A DNA stretch of 64,000 nt from Thinopyrum elongatum (GCA_011799875.1 CM022303.1:193117700-193181699); one strand, 5' to 3'. Shown: positions 32,156-45,736, counted from the first letter of the stretch. Program-made: numbers and translations. Notes: a model not told the origin generated them from the sequence alone.

Positions 32156-35100
32156 TCATGGGTAAAACTTGCGAAGATGTTTGATATTCCAGGAGTTGCT
32201 CACTGGAATGCCATCTTCGGTCTCCAGGCGGACAGCGCTAGGCCTGGTGACTCGTACTACCCGATAAGGGCCTTCCCACTTCGGTGTCAACTTGTTTGAA
32301 TTCTTGGCGGACTGAATCCGTCAAAGAACAAGGTCGCCTTCCTCAAGGCTTCGGGCATGAACTTTGTGGCTATGGTAGCGGCGCAAAGCTTGCTGGTAGC
32401 GAGCGGCTCGCACAGCAGCCTGAAGACGATCCTCCTCAAGGAGCACAGCGTCATCTTGGCGCAATTGCTCTTGCTCAAGCTCATCATAAGCGAGCACTCG
32501 AGGTGACCCGTATATGAGTTCCGTGGGGAGAACTGCTTCTGCTCCGTAGACTAGAGCGAAGAGTGTCTGGCCAGTGGCTCGATTTGGTGTCATTCTGATT
32601 GACCAAAGAACCGCCAACAACTCATCAATCCAGCGCTTTCCGCACTTTTTCAGCTTATCAAAAGTTCTGGTCCTGAGACCGTGCATCACTTCAGCATTAG
32701 CCCTCTCCGCTTGGCCGTTGCTTCTTGGATGAGCAATAGAGGCAAAGCAAATTTTGCCGCCAAGGTCTTGGATGTACTGCATGAAGGTGCGGCTTGTGAA
32801 TTGCGTGCCATTATCGGTGATGATCCTGTTGGGCACACCAAAACGGCAAACTATTCCCTTAAAGAACTTGACGGCTGATTGTGCTGTCACCTTTCTCACC
32901 GCTTCCACTTCCGGCCACTTTGTGAACTTGTCGTTCGCAATGTACAAGTACTCAAAGCCCCCGGCAGCATGGGGAAAGGGGCCCAGTATGTCAAGCCCCC
33001 AGACCAAAAATGGCCAGGAGAGAGGGATTGTCTGAAGAGCTTGAGCTGGCTGATGTGATTTCTTCGAATGAAACTGGCATGCTTCACACTTGGTTACTAG
33101 TGCAGTTGCATCCTGGAGAGCAGTAGGCTAAAAGAAACCTTGTCGGAATGCTTTTTCGACAAGTGCTCTTGACCCTATGTGAGAGCCACATATGCCTCCA
33201 TGTATCTCTGCCAACAGCTCTAGTCCATCCTCCCGAGGAATACACTTCAATTTCACACCGTTCGGTCTCTTTCTGTACAGAACATCATCGACGAACTGGT
33301 ACATAGTAGACTGACGGGCTACTTTTTCCACCTCTTCCTACTCTTCGGGGAGTTCTCCTGTCTGAAGGAAATGGACAATGTGCTGTGCCCATGCTGGAGC
33401 CTGGGGCTCGACAGCTAGGACTAAAGGCATATCTTCCGCCAGGGGAACATTTGTCTCGACGGTGAAAGCCTGAGGCTCCGCCGGAGCCTGTCGTTCCCCG
33501 GCAGGCTTGCCGCTGATCCCGGCAAGTTCCTTGCCGGTGGCTCCAGGGAGCTCTGCTGGAAAGTACTGTCCAGAATTCAACTTTCTTCTCTTTTCTTGCC
33601 TCATTGATGGTGCCACAGATGGTTGAGTCAAATGGAGCACAAAAGTTCCTGGTTCCACAGGTAACTTGAGGGCAGCGTGCTTTGACAGGTCATTAGCAAT
33701 ACTATTCTCAGCACGTGGAATGTGCTTCATTTGCAGACCATCAAAGCGTTCTTCCATTTTTCTCACTTCATCCACATAAGCTTGCATCAATGGACTCTGG
33801 TAATTTTTGTTAACTTGCCTGACAACAAGCTGCGAATCGCCTCTGATAATGAGCTTCTTGATACCAAGGTCTGCCGCGATCCTGAGACCGGCAAGCAGCC
33901 CCTCGTACTCCGCAGTGTTGTTTATCAAACTCTCCCGGGGGAAATGCATTTGGATTACATACTTGAGGTGCTCTCCGGTGGGTGCGACAAGTAGGACGCC
34001 AGCACCGGCGCCTTGCAGCGAGAAAGCCCCGTCAAAGTACATAACCCATTCTCGATCAGTTTCCTTGCCGGGGAGAGTCGTTTCTTGGATCTCTTCGTCT
34101 GGCGTTGGGGTCCATTCCGCAATGAACTCCGCCAAGGCTCTGCTCTGAATTGTTGAAGTACTTTCAAACTTGAGACCAAAGCTTGACAATTACAACGCCC
34201 ACTCCATTATCCTGCCGGTTGCCTCTGGATTTTGCAAAATCCGCTGCAATGGAAAGCGAGTGACGACGGTAATTTCATGTGCTTGAAAATAATGGCGCAG
34301 CTTCGAGGCCATAAGAAGGCCGAAGAGCAACTTCTGCACACCAGAGAATCTTGATCTAGCTCCTTGCAAAAGGGAGCTAACAAAATAAACTGGGCGCTAC
34401 ACCATCTTTTTCTTTTGCACTGGTTCTTCTGACTGCGCAGATCCTGTCTTGCCGGGACCAGTCCTTGCCGGGGATGATCCTGGCTCGTCACTTGGTGGTT
34501 CTGCCGCTGGTGTTGCCTCCTCATTAGCTTCCCTCTGCGCCACTAACGCAGCACTAACCACTTGATTTGTCGCTGCAAGGTACAGCAGCAACGGCTCTTG
34601 TGGCCTAGGCGCGACTAGCGTCGGCGGAGAAGAGAGGTATCTCTTCAAATCTTGCAGCGAGCCTCCGCTTTTGGAGTCCATTTCATTGGACCTGCCTTCT
34701 TCAAAATTTTGAAAAAGGGTAGGGCGCGCTCAGCAGATTTGGAGAAAAACCTGCTTAAGGCAGCAACACAGCCGGCAAGACGACGTACATCCTTGACGTG
34801 TCTTGGTGCCTCAATCTGCTCAATAGCTTTGATCTTGTAGGGGTTCGCCTCAATCCTTCGCTAAGACATAAAGAACCCGAGAAGCTTGCCGGAAGGAACG
34901 CCAAACACGCACTTCTCGGGATTGAGCTTTAAATTGATCTTGCACAGATTTGTAAATGTTTATTCTAGATCTTGTATGAGCGTCGCTTTGTGCTTGGTCT
35001 TGACCACTATGTCATCCATGTATGCTTCCATGTTTCTATGCAGCTGAGGCTCAAAACCAATTTGGACCGCTCTCGCGAATGTAGAACCAGCACTTTTCAA

Positions 35101-36870
35101 ACCAAAAGGCATTCGTATAAAACAATACGTACCACATGGGGTGATAAATGCGGTCTTTTCTTCATCTTCTTTTGCCATGAAGATCTGATGATACCCTGAG
35201 TAGGCATCAAGGAACGACAGTAGATCACAACCAGCAGTGGAGTCCACAATCTGGTCGATGCATGGCAAGGGGAAGGGATCTTTTGGACAGGCTTTATTGA
35301 TATCTGTATAATCAATACATAGCCTCCATTTTTCATTCGCCTTGCGCACTACAACTGGATTGGCTAGCCACGTTTGGTGAAGTACCCCTCTGACCAAACC
35401 TGCCGCTTCTAGCTTCCTGATCTCTTCGGCAATAAATTCTTGCCGCTCTAAGGCTTGCTTTCTCACCCTCTGCTTGACGGGCTGTGCGTGAGGACAGACA
35501 GCAAGGTGGTGCTCAATCACCTCCCTGGGAACACCGGGGATGTCAGATGGCTGCCATGCAAACACATCGACATTTGCCCGCAGGAAGGCAATGAGCGCGC
35601 TTTCCTATTTGTCATCAAGGGTGGAACTTATGGTGAAAGTTCCTCCCATTCCATCCTCTTTGACGGGCACTTTCTTGGTCTCCGGTGGAGCGGCCTTGGA
35701 TTTCTTGTTCTTGCCGGTGGAACTTCCTGGTACATCCTCAACGGGAGCGCAGCACTCCGAGGAGGTGCGCTTGTCGGAGTTTGCGCCAAGGTTCCTGCCG
35801 GTCTTCTTCTTCCCCCTGGGAGTTCCAACGGCAGGAGCAGATGCCTTGATGGCAGGTGCTGTGACTGCTTCCCGGTAGAGTTGGTCGGCGCAGATGAGCG
35901 CATCCTTTTTGTCAGAGTGGACAGTGATGACGCCCAACGGCCCGGGGATTTTTAGCACATTATATGCATAGTGTGATGCCGCCATGAACTTGGCCAACGC
36001 TGGGCGGCCAATGATCCCATTGTATGACATGGGGATCTTGGCGACATCGAACACCGCCTTCTCCATCCTGTAGTTGAGCTCGCTACCAAATGTTAATGGT
36101 AGCGTTATCTTGCCTTTTGGCTAGGTCCTCCCTGGATTGATCCCTTGAAACGTGCCGATTTCCTCGAGATCTTCATCAGGAATTTGCAGCTTCTTGAGCA
36201 CATCTGGTGAAATTAGGTTCAGTCCGGCCCCACCGTCAACTAGCATTTTTGTCACCTTGAGGTTGCGGATTGTCGGCAAAACCAACAATGGCAAGCACCC
36301 GACCGCAGTTGTGCGATCAGGGTGATCCTCGGCATAAAAAATGATAGGCGTGTTGGACCACTTCAGGGGTTTACGTGCATCAAACGATGGCTCCATTGCA
36401 TTAACCTCACGCACCCACTGTTTAAGTCGATGGTGGGAAGAATGCAACGAGGCGCCTCCGTCGATACACATGGCCTCTGTAGCTTTCTGAAATTCATGCT
36501 CACTGGACCCATCATCTTCATCATCATCATCACCCTCTTCTTTGTCATGGCCTCGAGCGGGCCTCTCCTTCTGTTGCTTGGCCTTGCCACGGCGACCCCC
36601 GTGGCCACCATGCTTCTTGCCGGACCCCTCAGCACTATCTTGGGCCTTCTCCTTGTCTCGCCTCTTGTATTCAGCTCTTTGCCTCTCGACAAGCTGTTCA
36701 ACTTGCCGGCAATTTTGGAGATCATGACCCTTGGTGCGATGGATCTTGCAATACTGCTTGTCGGAGCCTTCCGGCTTGTCGGCAGCCGCCAAGGCCTGAC
36801 AGGAGGCGCACCCGGCAACTTCCTTGCCGGGGTCACCAACTTTGGCCTTCTTGGTATGGTTATAGCATAA
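32156..36870 (-). pseudogene. Element A gag end, protease, RT, RNase H, second RNase H, integrase, broken
   Basis: Minus strand, resuming inside gag after LARD1. Order: YCKIHRTKGHDLQNCRQVEQ (zinc-knuckle-like, ~36760); protease TKMLVDGGAGLNLIS (~36240); RT with CIDYTDINKACPKDPFPLPC, FIRMPFGLKSAGSTF and YMDD (~35010); a degenerate RNase H/connection (LLLYLAATNQVVSAALV, ~34580) lacking the usual catalytic Asp; a second RNase H with YFDGAFSLQGAGAGVLLVAP, NTAEYEGLLAGL and RGDSQLVV (34060-33700), of the archaeal-like type known from Tat elements; integrase with HHCC region, DILGPF, TDNGTQF and HPRSNGQAERAN (33000-32680); and a C-terminal KWEGPYRVVRVTRP. At least nine stops (for example 36121, 35605, 34960, 34397, 33338, 33128, 32321) and a frameshift near 34656. 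Inactive. Confidence 0.9.
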
Positions 36871-37010
36871 CCGAAGCTCAACAGTCGGATGGTACAACGG
36901 CGGTGCAAGCTGGAACAAAATGCAAATGCTGGGAATGATTCTTAGTAACTGGGGAGAAGCTCAACAGTAGAGAGTGATTCCACTGTTGCAATGGTTATAG
37001 CATAACCGAA
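36856..37010. repeat. Junction of LARD1 with gag of A: duplicated 19-bp motif
   Basis: GGTTATAGCATAACCGAAG occurs at 36857-36875 and again at 36991-37009, and CTCAACAGT follows or precedes it (36876, 36962). The motif is itself an inverted repeat (GGTTAT AGC ATAACC). This is where the 3' LTR of LARD1 should be but is not. The pattern looks like repair of a break with copied filler DNA. Confidence 0.6.
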
Positions 37011-40000
37011 GAAAACTAGGAGCAAATCCCAATTAATGCCAACGATAAACCCAATGTTTGCACGTGCTCTCAAGAACTTGAGAATTTCCAATTTCATCAA
37101 GGTTCTACCGACAACTGTGTCGAGGATCCTGGCAACCCAGCATACTACCATGATGAATAGTGATGGATAATGCAGATGCAAAGGAAGATAACATCTACTC
37201 AGATTTCACCCTAGCGAGGCCAAGGAAACAAAATCTAGATGATCGACCGAGAGACATTTAGCACTCCGCTTGTAATGTTCTCCTTGATGTACTAGCGCAA
37301 CCCATTTGATATGGTTTGGCATCTTGAACATCAAGTAGAAGGTCGGACTTCGGGAGCGCAAGAATCCATAAGGAATAACTACGGAAGTAAATCCTGCGAG
37401 ATCCTTATGGGGAGGTGGCCAACTTTATCAATCAGGATACTACAATAATAGGTCTTCCGGCTGGGTGTGTTGGCCACGACATCCACTTACCGGGTTACAG
37501 AGACCAATATTATAGCTCTTGGGAGACGTTCCAACCATCATATCTGCCTGAGATTCAGATCTGGTTGGTAATAGGATATTTCAGACATCATGTACGGAAA
37601 AGGGAAGTTTGCAACACAAACCGACGAGATGGCGTTGCGAGATTCTCGGGAGATGAAATTTGGTAGCAAGCTCCAAAACATGAGCGGGTTCTGCTACAAA
37701 CATGTGAACACGCTGTCCCAGACAAGCATGGCCACAGGATAGTCTTACAATAAAACACTACCGAGTTCTGGTTGGGGACCATCAATGAGGATATCGAAGT
37801 CCTTGCATAAGGCATGCTCTTAAGAAGGAACTTCTTCTCCTTGAACAAGTCAATCAGTGGCTTGGTGTGCTAGGGACACATATGGAGTGGAGGCGGCCAA
37901 CCTATCAAACCATAGGGCACTTCGCACGTGCATGACTAACTTGGGATGATTCCAAAGGAAGCAAAACAAACTCTCTCGAATTCATGGTGGCAACTTACAT
38001 CAAATACACGTGAATTAGAGGAAGTCACTTCTTTCATCCAAACATACGCTCCATGAGCTAGCATGAAGAAATGCTTACAAAAGTTTCCAATACTAACTTA
38101 AATGTTCAACATGGATCATGGACAAGATAAGGATGTTGTCGATGGGCTCAACAACAATTTCTCAAGATTCCCATAAGATGGGGTTACATGATTATGTGAA
38201 CAAGATGATAGCATGGGTCAGACCAAAAGATATAATGGTGTATGCCCGAGGGAACAACCACGGATAAGACAACATTACGAACATCGTTGGTTCTGATTTG
38301 ATTTGACGATAGCCCATACTCAAATCAAAGTTTGGATAAGATGATAGGTCCAGCAATTGATCACAAGGATCAATCAATGAAAGTATCATCTTTCCTCAAC
38401 ACACACACACACGAGGATATCCCTTAGGAATGAACTGAGTCAGACAAGCTCTCATCTTCCAACTCTCCAAGTTGTTGTTTAGCTTAACCAACTAGCTCAG
38501 GGTATCCGACACAGATTCTTGGAGAAAGTGTGGTTTACAAGAAACCAACTTGATCACGAGCTCAACATAGCGATCAGGTGACAACCTGGTAGCACTTCCG
38601 AGAAGATATTCGAAAAGTCACGAACCACCGATATGTAACTAAGCTCGAGAAAAATCTTGCTTTTCAGGGCAAGACGATGTGATCAAGAGAGTGATGGATT
38701 GACACAATCCTAACTCATCGATCGAAGAGTGCACCAACAAAAATGGACTAGGTAGCACGATCAGTCCTAGGATGGTGATTCAATAACCAACACACCAAGG
38801 ATGAGAATATTGTCCTTTAACTACCAAGCAACGCAGTTGCTAGGAGTATTGCTTTCACACATCACGATTCACCTGTCGGTATTCCGGTTACAATAACACA
38901 GAGACCGAGAAATGAATAATGATGGCGAGAAGTATCACTGTACCAAGAGTTCATAGGATGGTGTGCAATTCCCATGATATTCTTGATATAAAGATGGTAA
39001 TACTCCGGGGTAGAACAGAACAAAAGCTGGATTGGCATTTTGATCTGCGGAATACAACCGCTTTGACCCAATCCTAGATATGGATGAGGTACTGGAGTTT
39101 GTTTCTCCTAGTCATTCCGTAATAGAATGGCTTGACGGACCACAAGAATAATAAGCATCGATAACACGAATGCACACATACCCTTGACTATCAAATGTTA
39201 GACGGAAGCCAGAATACAACTAAAGAGGGACAACTCAAAGGAACATAAACTTTCTGAGTTGTGGATGCATGGATTAGTATGTCGGGCAAAGCTCAACATT
39301 TCTTCCTGATAACCCATGCAGAACGGTAGGACTGGCAGATTCACAATGTAGAATGGAGAACTCATCAAGAGCATTCTTGTGGTGATCCTTTGGTTCAAAA
39401 GAACTTCTGCCTTAATGGTTCATAGTATTTGGAAGAAAGAAATACCACGGACCTCGAGGACTGTCGCAAGGTTACTAATATCCTAAAGGAACTAGCGAAC
39501 ACTAACAACAGGAAGTAGGGTGAATCTCGGGTTCAGAAACCCAGGAATAGAATGCCTACTAACTAAATAGCATCACGGGATGCTTTCGGGAATAATGGCC
39601 AGAATCATCACACGGAGGATACAAAGCATTGCTAGATTACTGAGTGGTTCTCTAAGACACCTAGGGTCATAACAATAGCTCCAACATATATGTCGAGGCA
39701 ACAGAGTACCTCAACTCACTGATTGGTGTGGTTAAACTGGCCCAAAGAAACATCGGGAACGGAAAGAAGCGATTTGCAAATGCATCAGACTATTTAGAAA
39801 CCTGGGATGACTCGGGCAGCATAACGGCTGTAATTGCTCAAAAAGATTTGAGACATCCTGCAAAAGGGTGGCATAACCACTTAGCAACACAATATCAAGG
39901 TTCCGAGACCAATTGTTAACACACAGAAGTACTAGAAACTGAACTGAGACTTGAATCCATCATTGCTATAAGTCTACGAATTAGTAACACGTGATCCTGA

Positions 40001-40186
40001 TAGATAGATGGGAAAGCCTAGTTCTTAATCCCCGTAGAAAAGAAGAGGTTGACTCAGATCAGAAAGGCATAAGGTAAAGGAGTAAAAAGAGCCTTACGTT
40101 CCCTTCCACAATCAATTCCCTTATATAACTAAAGCATTTCTAGACTCAACTTCGACCAGTTTGGCTTGGTAATCCTACAGGCAGTC
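36995..40186 (-). mobile_element. LARD1 interior, non-coding
   Basis: 3.2 kb without a supportable protein in six frames; the longest frames are under 90 codons and show no domain. It must use proteins of another element. A short (CA)n run is at 38398-38412. No polypurine tract was found at its left end. Confidence 0.65.
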
Positions 40187-40200
40187 AGGCTCTGATACCA
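40187..40200 (-). other. Primer binding site of LARD1 (initiator Met tRNA type)
   Basis: Minus strand TGGTATCAGAGCCT, four bases after the LTR end (CCTGACA). TGGTATCAGAGC matches the 3' end of plant initiator methionine tRNA as used by many plant LTR elements. Confidence 0.85.
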
Positions 40201-40204
40201 AAGC

Positions 40205-43200
40205 TGTCAGGACCCCGATTCCAAGTCACATCGATCTAGCCGATAACACCTCATATCACTTTGCGGCCTCATGCATGGTATTCCCACGGGTGTCGCCTTA
40301 CCATGGCCCGGGACCGTTTGCGCCTTTTGGCTCACGTATATGATAGTGTCGCTAGCATCCATATGACAGAGAACCCGGGCCGACCTGACTAGTCGTGAAC
40401 CCAAAGTGGCGCTAACTTACGAGGACAGGCATACATGACCCAGCAACGAACGTGTCGGTCATCAGCGAGTGAATTCGGGCTGTAGCAACTGGGCTAGCAG
40501 GACTCCGGGAATCCGGGCTGTAGCAGGCTAACAGGACTCCGAAAGACACCGCGTGACGTTTCCCCGAAGGGATAGACACAGGATCGAGGAAGGACACATG
40601 CCGGCTAGCAGACTACCAAGGCTCAGTGGAAGCACCAGACTACATTTCCCCATAAGAGAGGCTACCAAGGATAAACAACTAGGTTGTCGGATCCCACACA
40701 TACCAAGCATTTCAATCATACACACAATATGCTGGATATGGGCAAATACAACATGGCATCACAACAAGACTCTACGACTCAGAGTATTTATTCATTAGGC
40801 TCCGAGGAGCCAAGTATTACAAACATGGGTCTCATGACCCAACATTCAGAGCATACAAGTCAAGGCACATGCGGAAGCTTAACATGTCTGAGTACAGACA
40901 TCTACAAATGAAAAAGGCTGAGAAGCCTGACTATCTACCAGATCCTGTTGAGGGCACAAGATCGTAGCTGAGGTAACAAGCTAAACGTCGAAGTCCACGT
41001 GGAACTACTAGCGAGACTGAAGTCTCTCTGCAAAACATAAAATAGGCAAACGTGAGTACAAATGTACCCAGCAAGACTTACATCAGAACTATCTACAAAT
41101 GCATCGGTATCAACAAAGAGGGTGGTGGAGTTTAACTGCAGCAAGCCAGCTTTGACTCAGTGGCTATCCTGAACTACGAATGCTGGTAACTCTTTTGAGG
41201 TGGCGCACACGAGTCCACATAATCACCATATCAATACACCACTATGGATCCGCTCCCGTCTCCCTACGAGAACGCCATCCATGGCACTCACGCTTATCTT
41301 GCGAGTTTTAGAGTATCCACTTTCACTTGTCTATGAACTGTACAGGCAACCCAGAAGTCCTTTACCGCGGACACGGCTATTCGAATAGATCCTTTATAAC
41401 CCTGCAGGGGTGTACTTCTTCACACATGTTTCCACCACTTAGCGTCTGCACACGACATGTGCTCGGCAGACTTCAAGCGAAAACCGACGTGGGTATAGAC
41501 CACGACCTAACTAACCACACAAGTCTCTAGTCCAGGTTTATCGCCTATTCGGGTTCCATCCGCGAGGAGATCCGGCCGGGGTGTCCTCAACGGCCCCAAA
41601 CGATGTGTGCAGGGTTCCCGAGACACCAAACGGGCGCCCGGTACACCGTGCCACGGTGTATCTACCGCATCATAGCCCACCCCTAGGGTCAGCGCTACGC
41701 ACGGCCCCCAACACATATCCTACAAACACCAGAAACTAGTTGCAACTCCTGGACAGAGAACAAGGGCGGCTAATAAGTCAAGAGAGTCAATTAAGGATCC
41801 CAATGTGTGGTAGTAGCTGTTCATGGATTACAAACACAGAACTCAGTTCCTGAGGACGGCTTCAATGAGACAACCCACCATGTACTCCTACATGGCCTCT
41901 CACCAATACCTTTACCAAATCGTGTTCACACACTTAGCTCTCAACAGCAGGACATATTCACACACCTCTGAATCATCCCCGATGAATCAGACCAGACTCA
42001 ACTCTAAGCAGTAGCAGGCATGACAAACAAGCATAGATGAGTAGGCACATCAGGGCCCAAACAACTCCTACTCATGCTAGTGGGTTTCATCTATTTACTG
42101 TGGCAATGACAGGTCATGCAGAGGAAAGGGGTTCAACTACCGCAGCATGTAACAGTTGAATCGTTGTTGTCCTAATGCAGTAACAGAGAGCAGAAGCGAG
42201 AGAGTGGGTTTGTATCGGAATGAACAAGGGGGTTTTGCTTGCCTGGCACTTCTGAAGATAATATAGTTCTTCATCGGTGTCATCGAACACGTCGTCGGAA
42301 CCACGTCTACTGAGAGGGAGCAACCACCGGCAAACACAAGAGGAACCACAATCAATGCAATGCACATACATATGGATGATATGTCATATTAAGGTACTGA
42401 ATTGACCTAGTGCAACAGTTAGTCATATTCATTGAAGTGGAATTCAAACCTATAGCAAATTCCAACTCCAAAACTAATTACTCTTTATTCCATGATCATG
42501 AATTGTCCTATTCAGTGAGGTTAACTTGTTCAAACATGCATGGAAATGCCATATTCAGATTCTTTGGATTTTTCTGATCATTTTTCATATATAAATTATT
42601 TCATTCTGAGCTATAGTTTATTTTCTATGAATTTTTAGAAGTTTTGGACATTTTCTGGAATTTCCTGAATTATTAAAAACCAGAAAATGATTTACTGCAT
42701 CAGCATGATGTTGGTGTGACATCAGCAGGTCAACGGAGACGGTCCAGGTCAAACCTGACTAGTGGGGTCCACACGTCAGTGACACACTAAACTAATTAAC
42801 TTAGTTAACACTAACCTAGATTAAACTAATTAGATTTAAACCTAAGCTAGGTTAATTAGCCGGGCAGGGCCCGCATGTCATAGACCCAGGGGAGATCAAC
42901 CCCCTGGTCAGCGAGGTCAAACTCGCCGGCGTTTAGCCGCCGGCGAGGCCAGACGCGGCGGGGCGGTGTGGGTTTTGTCCTCCGATGACCAAATGGGCGG
43001 CGGAGACCATCTACGGGTAGCTAGGAGTGAGCCGCGTCGCGTGGTGGTGGTGGTTGAGCTCAAGGTCGCCGGAAACAACGCCGGCGACGAGGTTTGCGGC
43101 AGCCGTGGTTCGGCCGTGCTCGAGTTCCTCGCTAGGGTGTTCGGGAGGAGGAGCTGGTGGTGGCTACGGGTGCGCGGAGAGGTTCTGAGCACACTGGTGT

Positions 43201-44280
43201 GCTCGGGCACGGGCTGCAGTGACCGTGGCCGCGGCGGCGACATGACCGGTGGTGAGGAGCTATGGCCATGGCGGGGAACAGAGCTAGAGCGCCCATAAAC
43301 GAGGGGGGTGAAGAAGGGTTCGGAGTAGGATCTCACAGCGGATCCAGCGGCGTGCTCAGTGGGCCCGTGGAAGGACGTACGGCGACGGGGCGTTGATGGC
43401 GATCTCGGGCGGCCGGCGAAGAAGAAGACGGCGGTGACGGCTCCACGGGACATCCGGCGTCTCGTGGCTTGACGGAGAGGTAGCAAGCGACGTGGCGGAG
43501 CTTCTGGGCGCATCGGCGTGGCGTGAGGTGGCTGGTGGCTGCGGTGGTGCTCGGTGGCGCGCTGCGGTGCACTCGGGCGCGAGAGGAAAGAGAGCAGAGG
43601 AAGGGGATGAGCTCGAGGGAGTGAGCGAGAGGGACCGGGGGCTGCGTGGCGCCTCTAGGCGCTCTGTCGAGGGCGGGGGAGGAAGCAGGAGGTGGAAGCA
43701 GGAGGTGGCATCCGGTGCGCGTGCGAGCGACACGCCTCTGCCTTCTGGCAGAGGTGGGAGATGACTGGCAGTTGCCAGTGGGCTGGGCCGGCTGGAGGAG
43801 CTGGGCTAGGTGGGCTGCCAGGTAAGTCAGGTGGGTCTCTCTCTCTCTTTTAATTCCTGTTTTCTATTTTTTTTGCAACTTTGTGGCTTTATTAAAAATA
43901 GCTAGGCACTTTCAAAAATCACCAAACTGCTCATGCCCACTGTATAGAGTATATCCAACATGGAACATTTCAGTTTGGGATTATTTGGACACTTAAAATA
44001 TTTACTAGCATTTAAGTGCCCAAATGCAAGTAACATAAGATTTAATTCAGTGACCCAATGATGTCCTAGAAAATTGTGCACCATTTTTGTCAGAGGTTCT
44101 AGACCAAGGCAAAGGTGATGAACATTTTAGAAGGGCATTTCAGGTTCATTGAAAAAGATTTTAGTAAACCCTAGTTGTTTCCAGGGGGGTGCTGGGGGTT
44201 CTATCATCCCCATTTCAAATTTCTGGAAAAATTTAAACATGATGCAACACTCTACTGCATGAACTAGCTAGGGTGTGACA
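40205..44280 (-). repeat. LARD1 5' LTR (4076 bp)
   Basis: Minus strand TGTCACACCCTAGCTAGTTC...GGGGTCCTGACA. It includes a GC-rich block (about 42880-43770) with long but unrecognised frames, and two motifs also present in LARD2's LTR (41369-41390 and 41053-41075). Flank TCAGC (44281-44285) should be one half of the target duplication. Confidence 0.8.
42880..43770 (-). other. GC-rich block in the LARD1 LTR
   Basis: A sharply bounded GC-rich stretch in an AT-richer LTR, with overlapping long frames on both strands (for example a 198-codon Arg/Pro/Ser-rich minus-strand frame, 43513-42917). Composition alone can keep such frames open. LARD2's LTR has a similar block at 57590-58740. I do not call a gene. 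Confidence 0.55.
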
Positions 44281-45736
44281 TCAGCGATATCCCTGATCTT
44301 GTTCATTGCCATTTCTTCCCGCATCTTGCGGTTACGCAGGTTCTGACGGAACGCACCGATAACGACGGCAGGATGAACATTAGGGATGCTGTATTGCACA
44401 CGGCTGAACCTTTGGATATACTTGCGCAGAGGCTCGCCCTCCTTCTAGGGGATGAGATGCAAATGACTTTCCTGGCCAGGAGTTTGATGGACTCCAACAA
44501 AGGCGCCAACAAACTAATGGCACAGATCTGACCAAGAAGAAATAGAATTCTCCGGCAGATGCATCAACCACGACCTGACATTGGGTTTGAGCACCAAAGG
44601 GAAGTAGTTGGCAAGTATCTTGTCATCTTGGCCCCCGGCAGCCTGCACTGCAATGGTGTGGATGCTCAGGAACTCCGACGGGTGGGTCTTGCCGTCATTT
44701 TCTCCGGGACCTCTGGCTTGAAGGTTCGGGAATTGGGCCACTGGACTCGCCGCAGCTCACGGGCAAACGCTGGACAACCTACCTCGTAAGGCAAGTCGCC
44801 TGCGTACCCTGGCGCAGGCTTGTTGATAGCAGGTCCTGCGCGTTTATCAGATTGATGGCGCGCCTCCCGTCGCCGCTTGATGGTAGTTCGAGCGTCCTCT
44901 TTGCTTCGTTCCCGAAGAACTTGACGCTGATCGTGGCGCATCCGTGGATCGGACGACGCCGTGGAATCATCATCACAGTCATCGGTCCGCCGGGTCGTCG
45001 ATTGCCGCTGCTGTCATGGAGGAGAGTGCACCGTGGTCGCACCGCCTCCAGTCTTCTCTCCATCGACTTGCGCTGGATCGATGGACCGCCGCCGCGAGGG
45101 CCCTGCCTGCTGCGGCCCATCCTTGTTGAGGAAGCCGATGAGGCTCTGGATGGTAGATCGCCACTCCTCCATCTTCTCCGGAGTAGGAGGGAAACCGAGG
45201 AGCAGCTGCGCACGTGCCAAAGCTTCCGCTGGTGTAGGCGGCAGCGACAGGTGTGAGGTACGTGAGGTGCTCTGACTCCTAACAATGTTAGAAGGAGCAC
45301 CTTCACGATCGCGCGACCGCGCGCCACTTCCACCAGCAGTTTGGCGTGCATGCTGGGCCTGCTCACCTTGGGATCGATGCATAGAAGTCCTTTCATGGGG
45401 GCATCCCGAATCACCAGCGCCATGGCGCTGCTCATCGCGTGCAACCTGTAAAGGCTGCGACGCTTGCGCCGGCGCAAGAGTCCTAGGAGGCGTCCTCCGA
45501 TCTCTGGAGTTCGCCGCACCGCCCGTAGGTGGCACAGCCCCATCTCAGGATCCAGCGGCGTGCGGATTGCCGTCGCCGCTGCGAACGATGTCGCTCGCCT
45601 GGCTTGGATCACCAGAATGCCGTGGAGGCTCTAAACCTCTACATTCTTCATCCACGCCATCACCCGTACGCGAGGGCATGAGCAAAACGGACGTGGATGG
45701 TAGCGCCGTTGCGGCACTCTTCTTCTTGGGAGGCAT
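44281..45736 (-). pseudogene. Element A gag, N-terminal part, broken
   Basis: Minus strand from MPPKKKSAATALPSTSVLL (45736). A Pro/Arg/Ser-rich N-terminus, then EVGCPAFARELRRVQWPNSR and the gag core (PSEFLSIHTIAVQAAGGQDD, LANYFPLVLKPNVRSWLMHL, later LRKYIQRFSRVQYSIPN), up to NKIRDIAD at the LARD1 insertion. Damage: TGA at 45545 and at 45014, a 1-base loss near 44700, TAG near 44447. The CGA-to-TGA and CAG-to-TAG type stops are consistent with deamination of methylated C. The rest of gag is at 36870 and below. Confidence 0.85.

Larger units (their letters stand above)
36870..44280 (-). mobile_element. LARD1: large non-coding LTR retrotransposon lacking its 3' LTR
   Basis: On the minus strand: 5' LTR (44280 to 40205), PBS, then about 3.3 kb of interior without gag or pol, ending in A's gag near 36870 without PPT or 3' LTR. 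LTRs of ~4 kb and a short non-coding interior match the LARD class described in barley and relatives (Sukkula and kin). Exact family not checked. It interrupts gag of A (44281/36870). The 3' end was lost after insertion. Confidence 0.75.

Noticed and set aside
37415..41530. Scattered ORFs of 60-83 codons
   Set aside because: They lie in the non-coding interior and LTR of LARD1 and show no motif or bias.
42917..43733. Minus-strand gene of 198 codons
   Set aside because: Inside the LARD1 LTR, with overlapping frames on both strands and no domain; composition artefact.
44279..44290. Solo-LTR interpretation of 40205-44280
   Set aside because: A primer binding site and more than 3 kb of interior follow the LTR, so it is a 5' LTR of an element that lost its 3' end.
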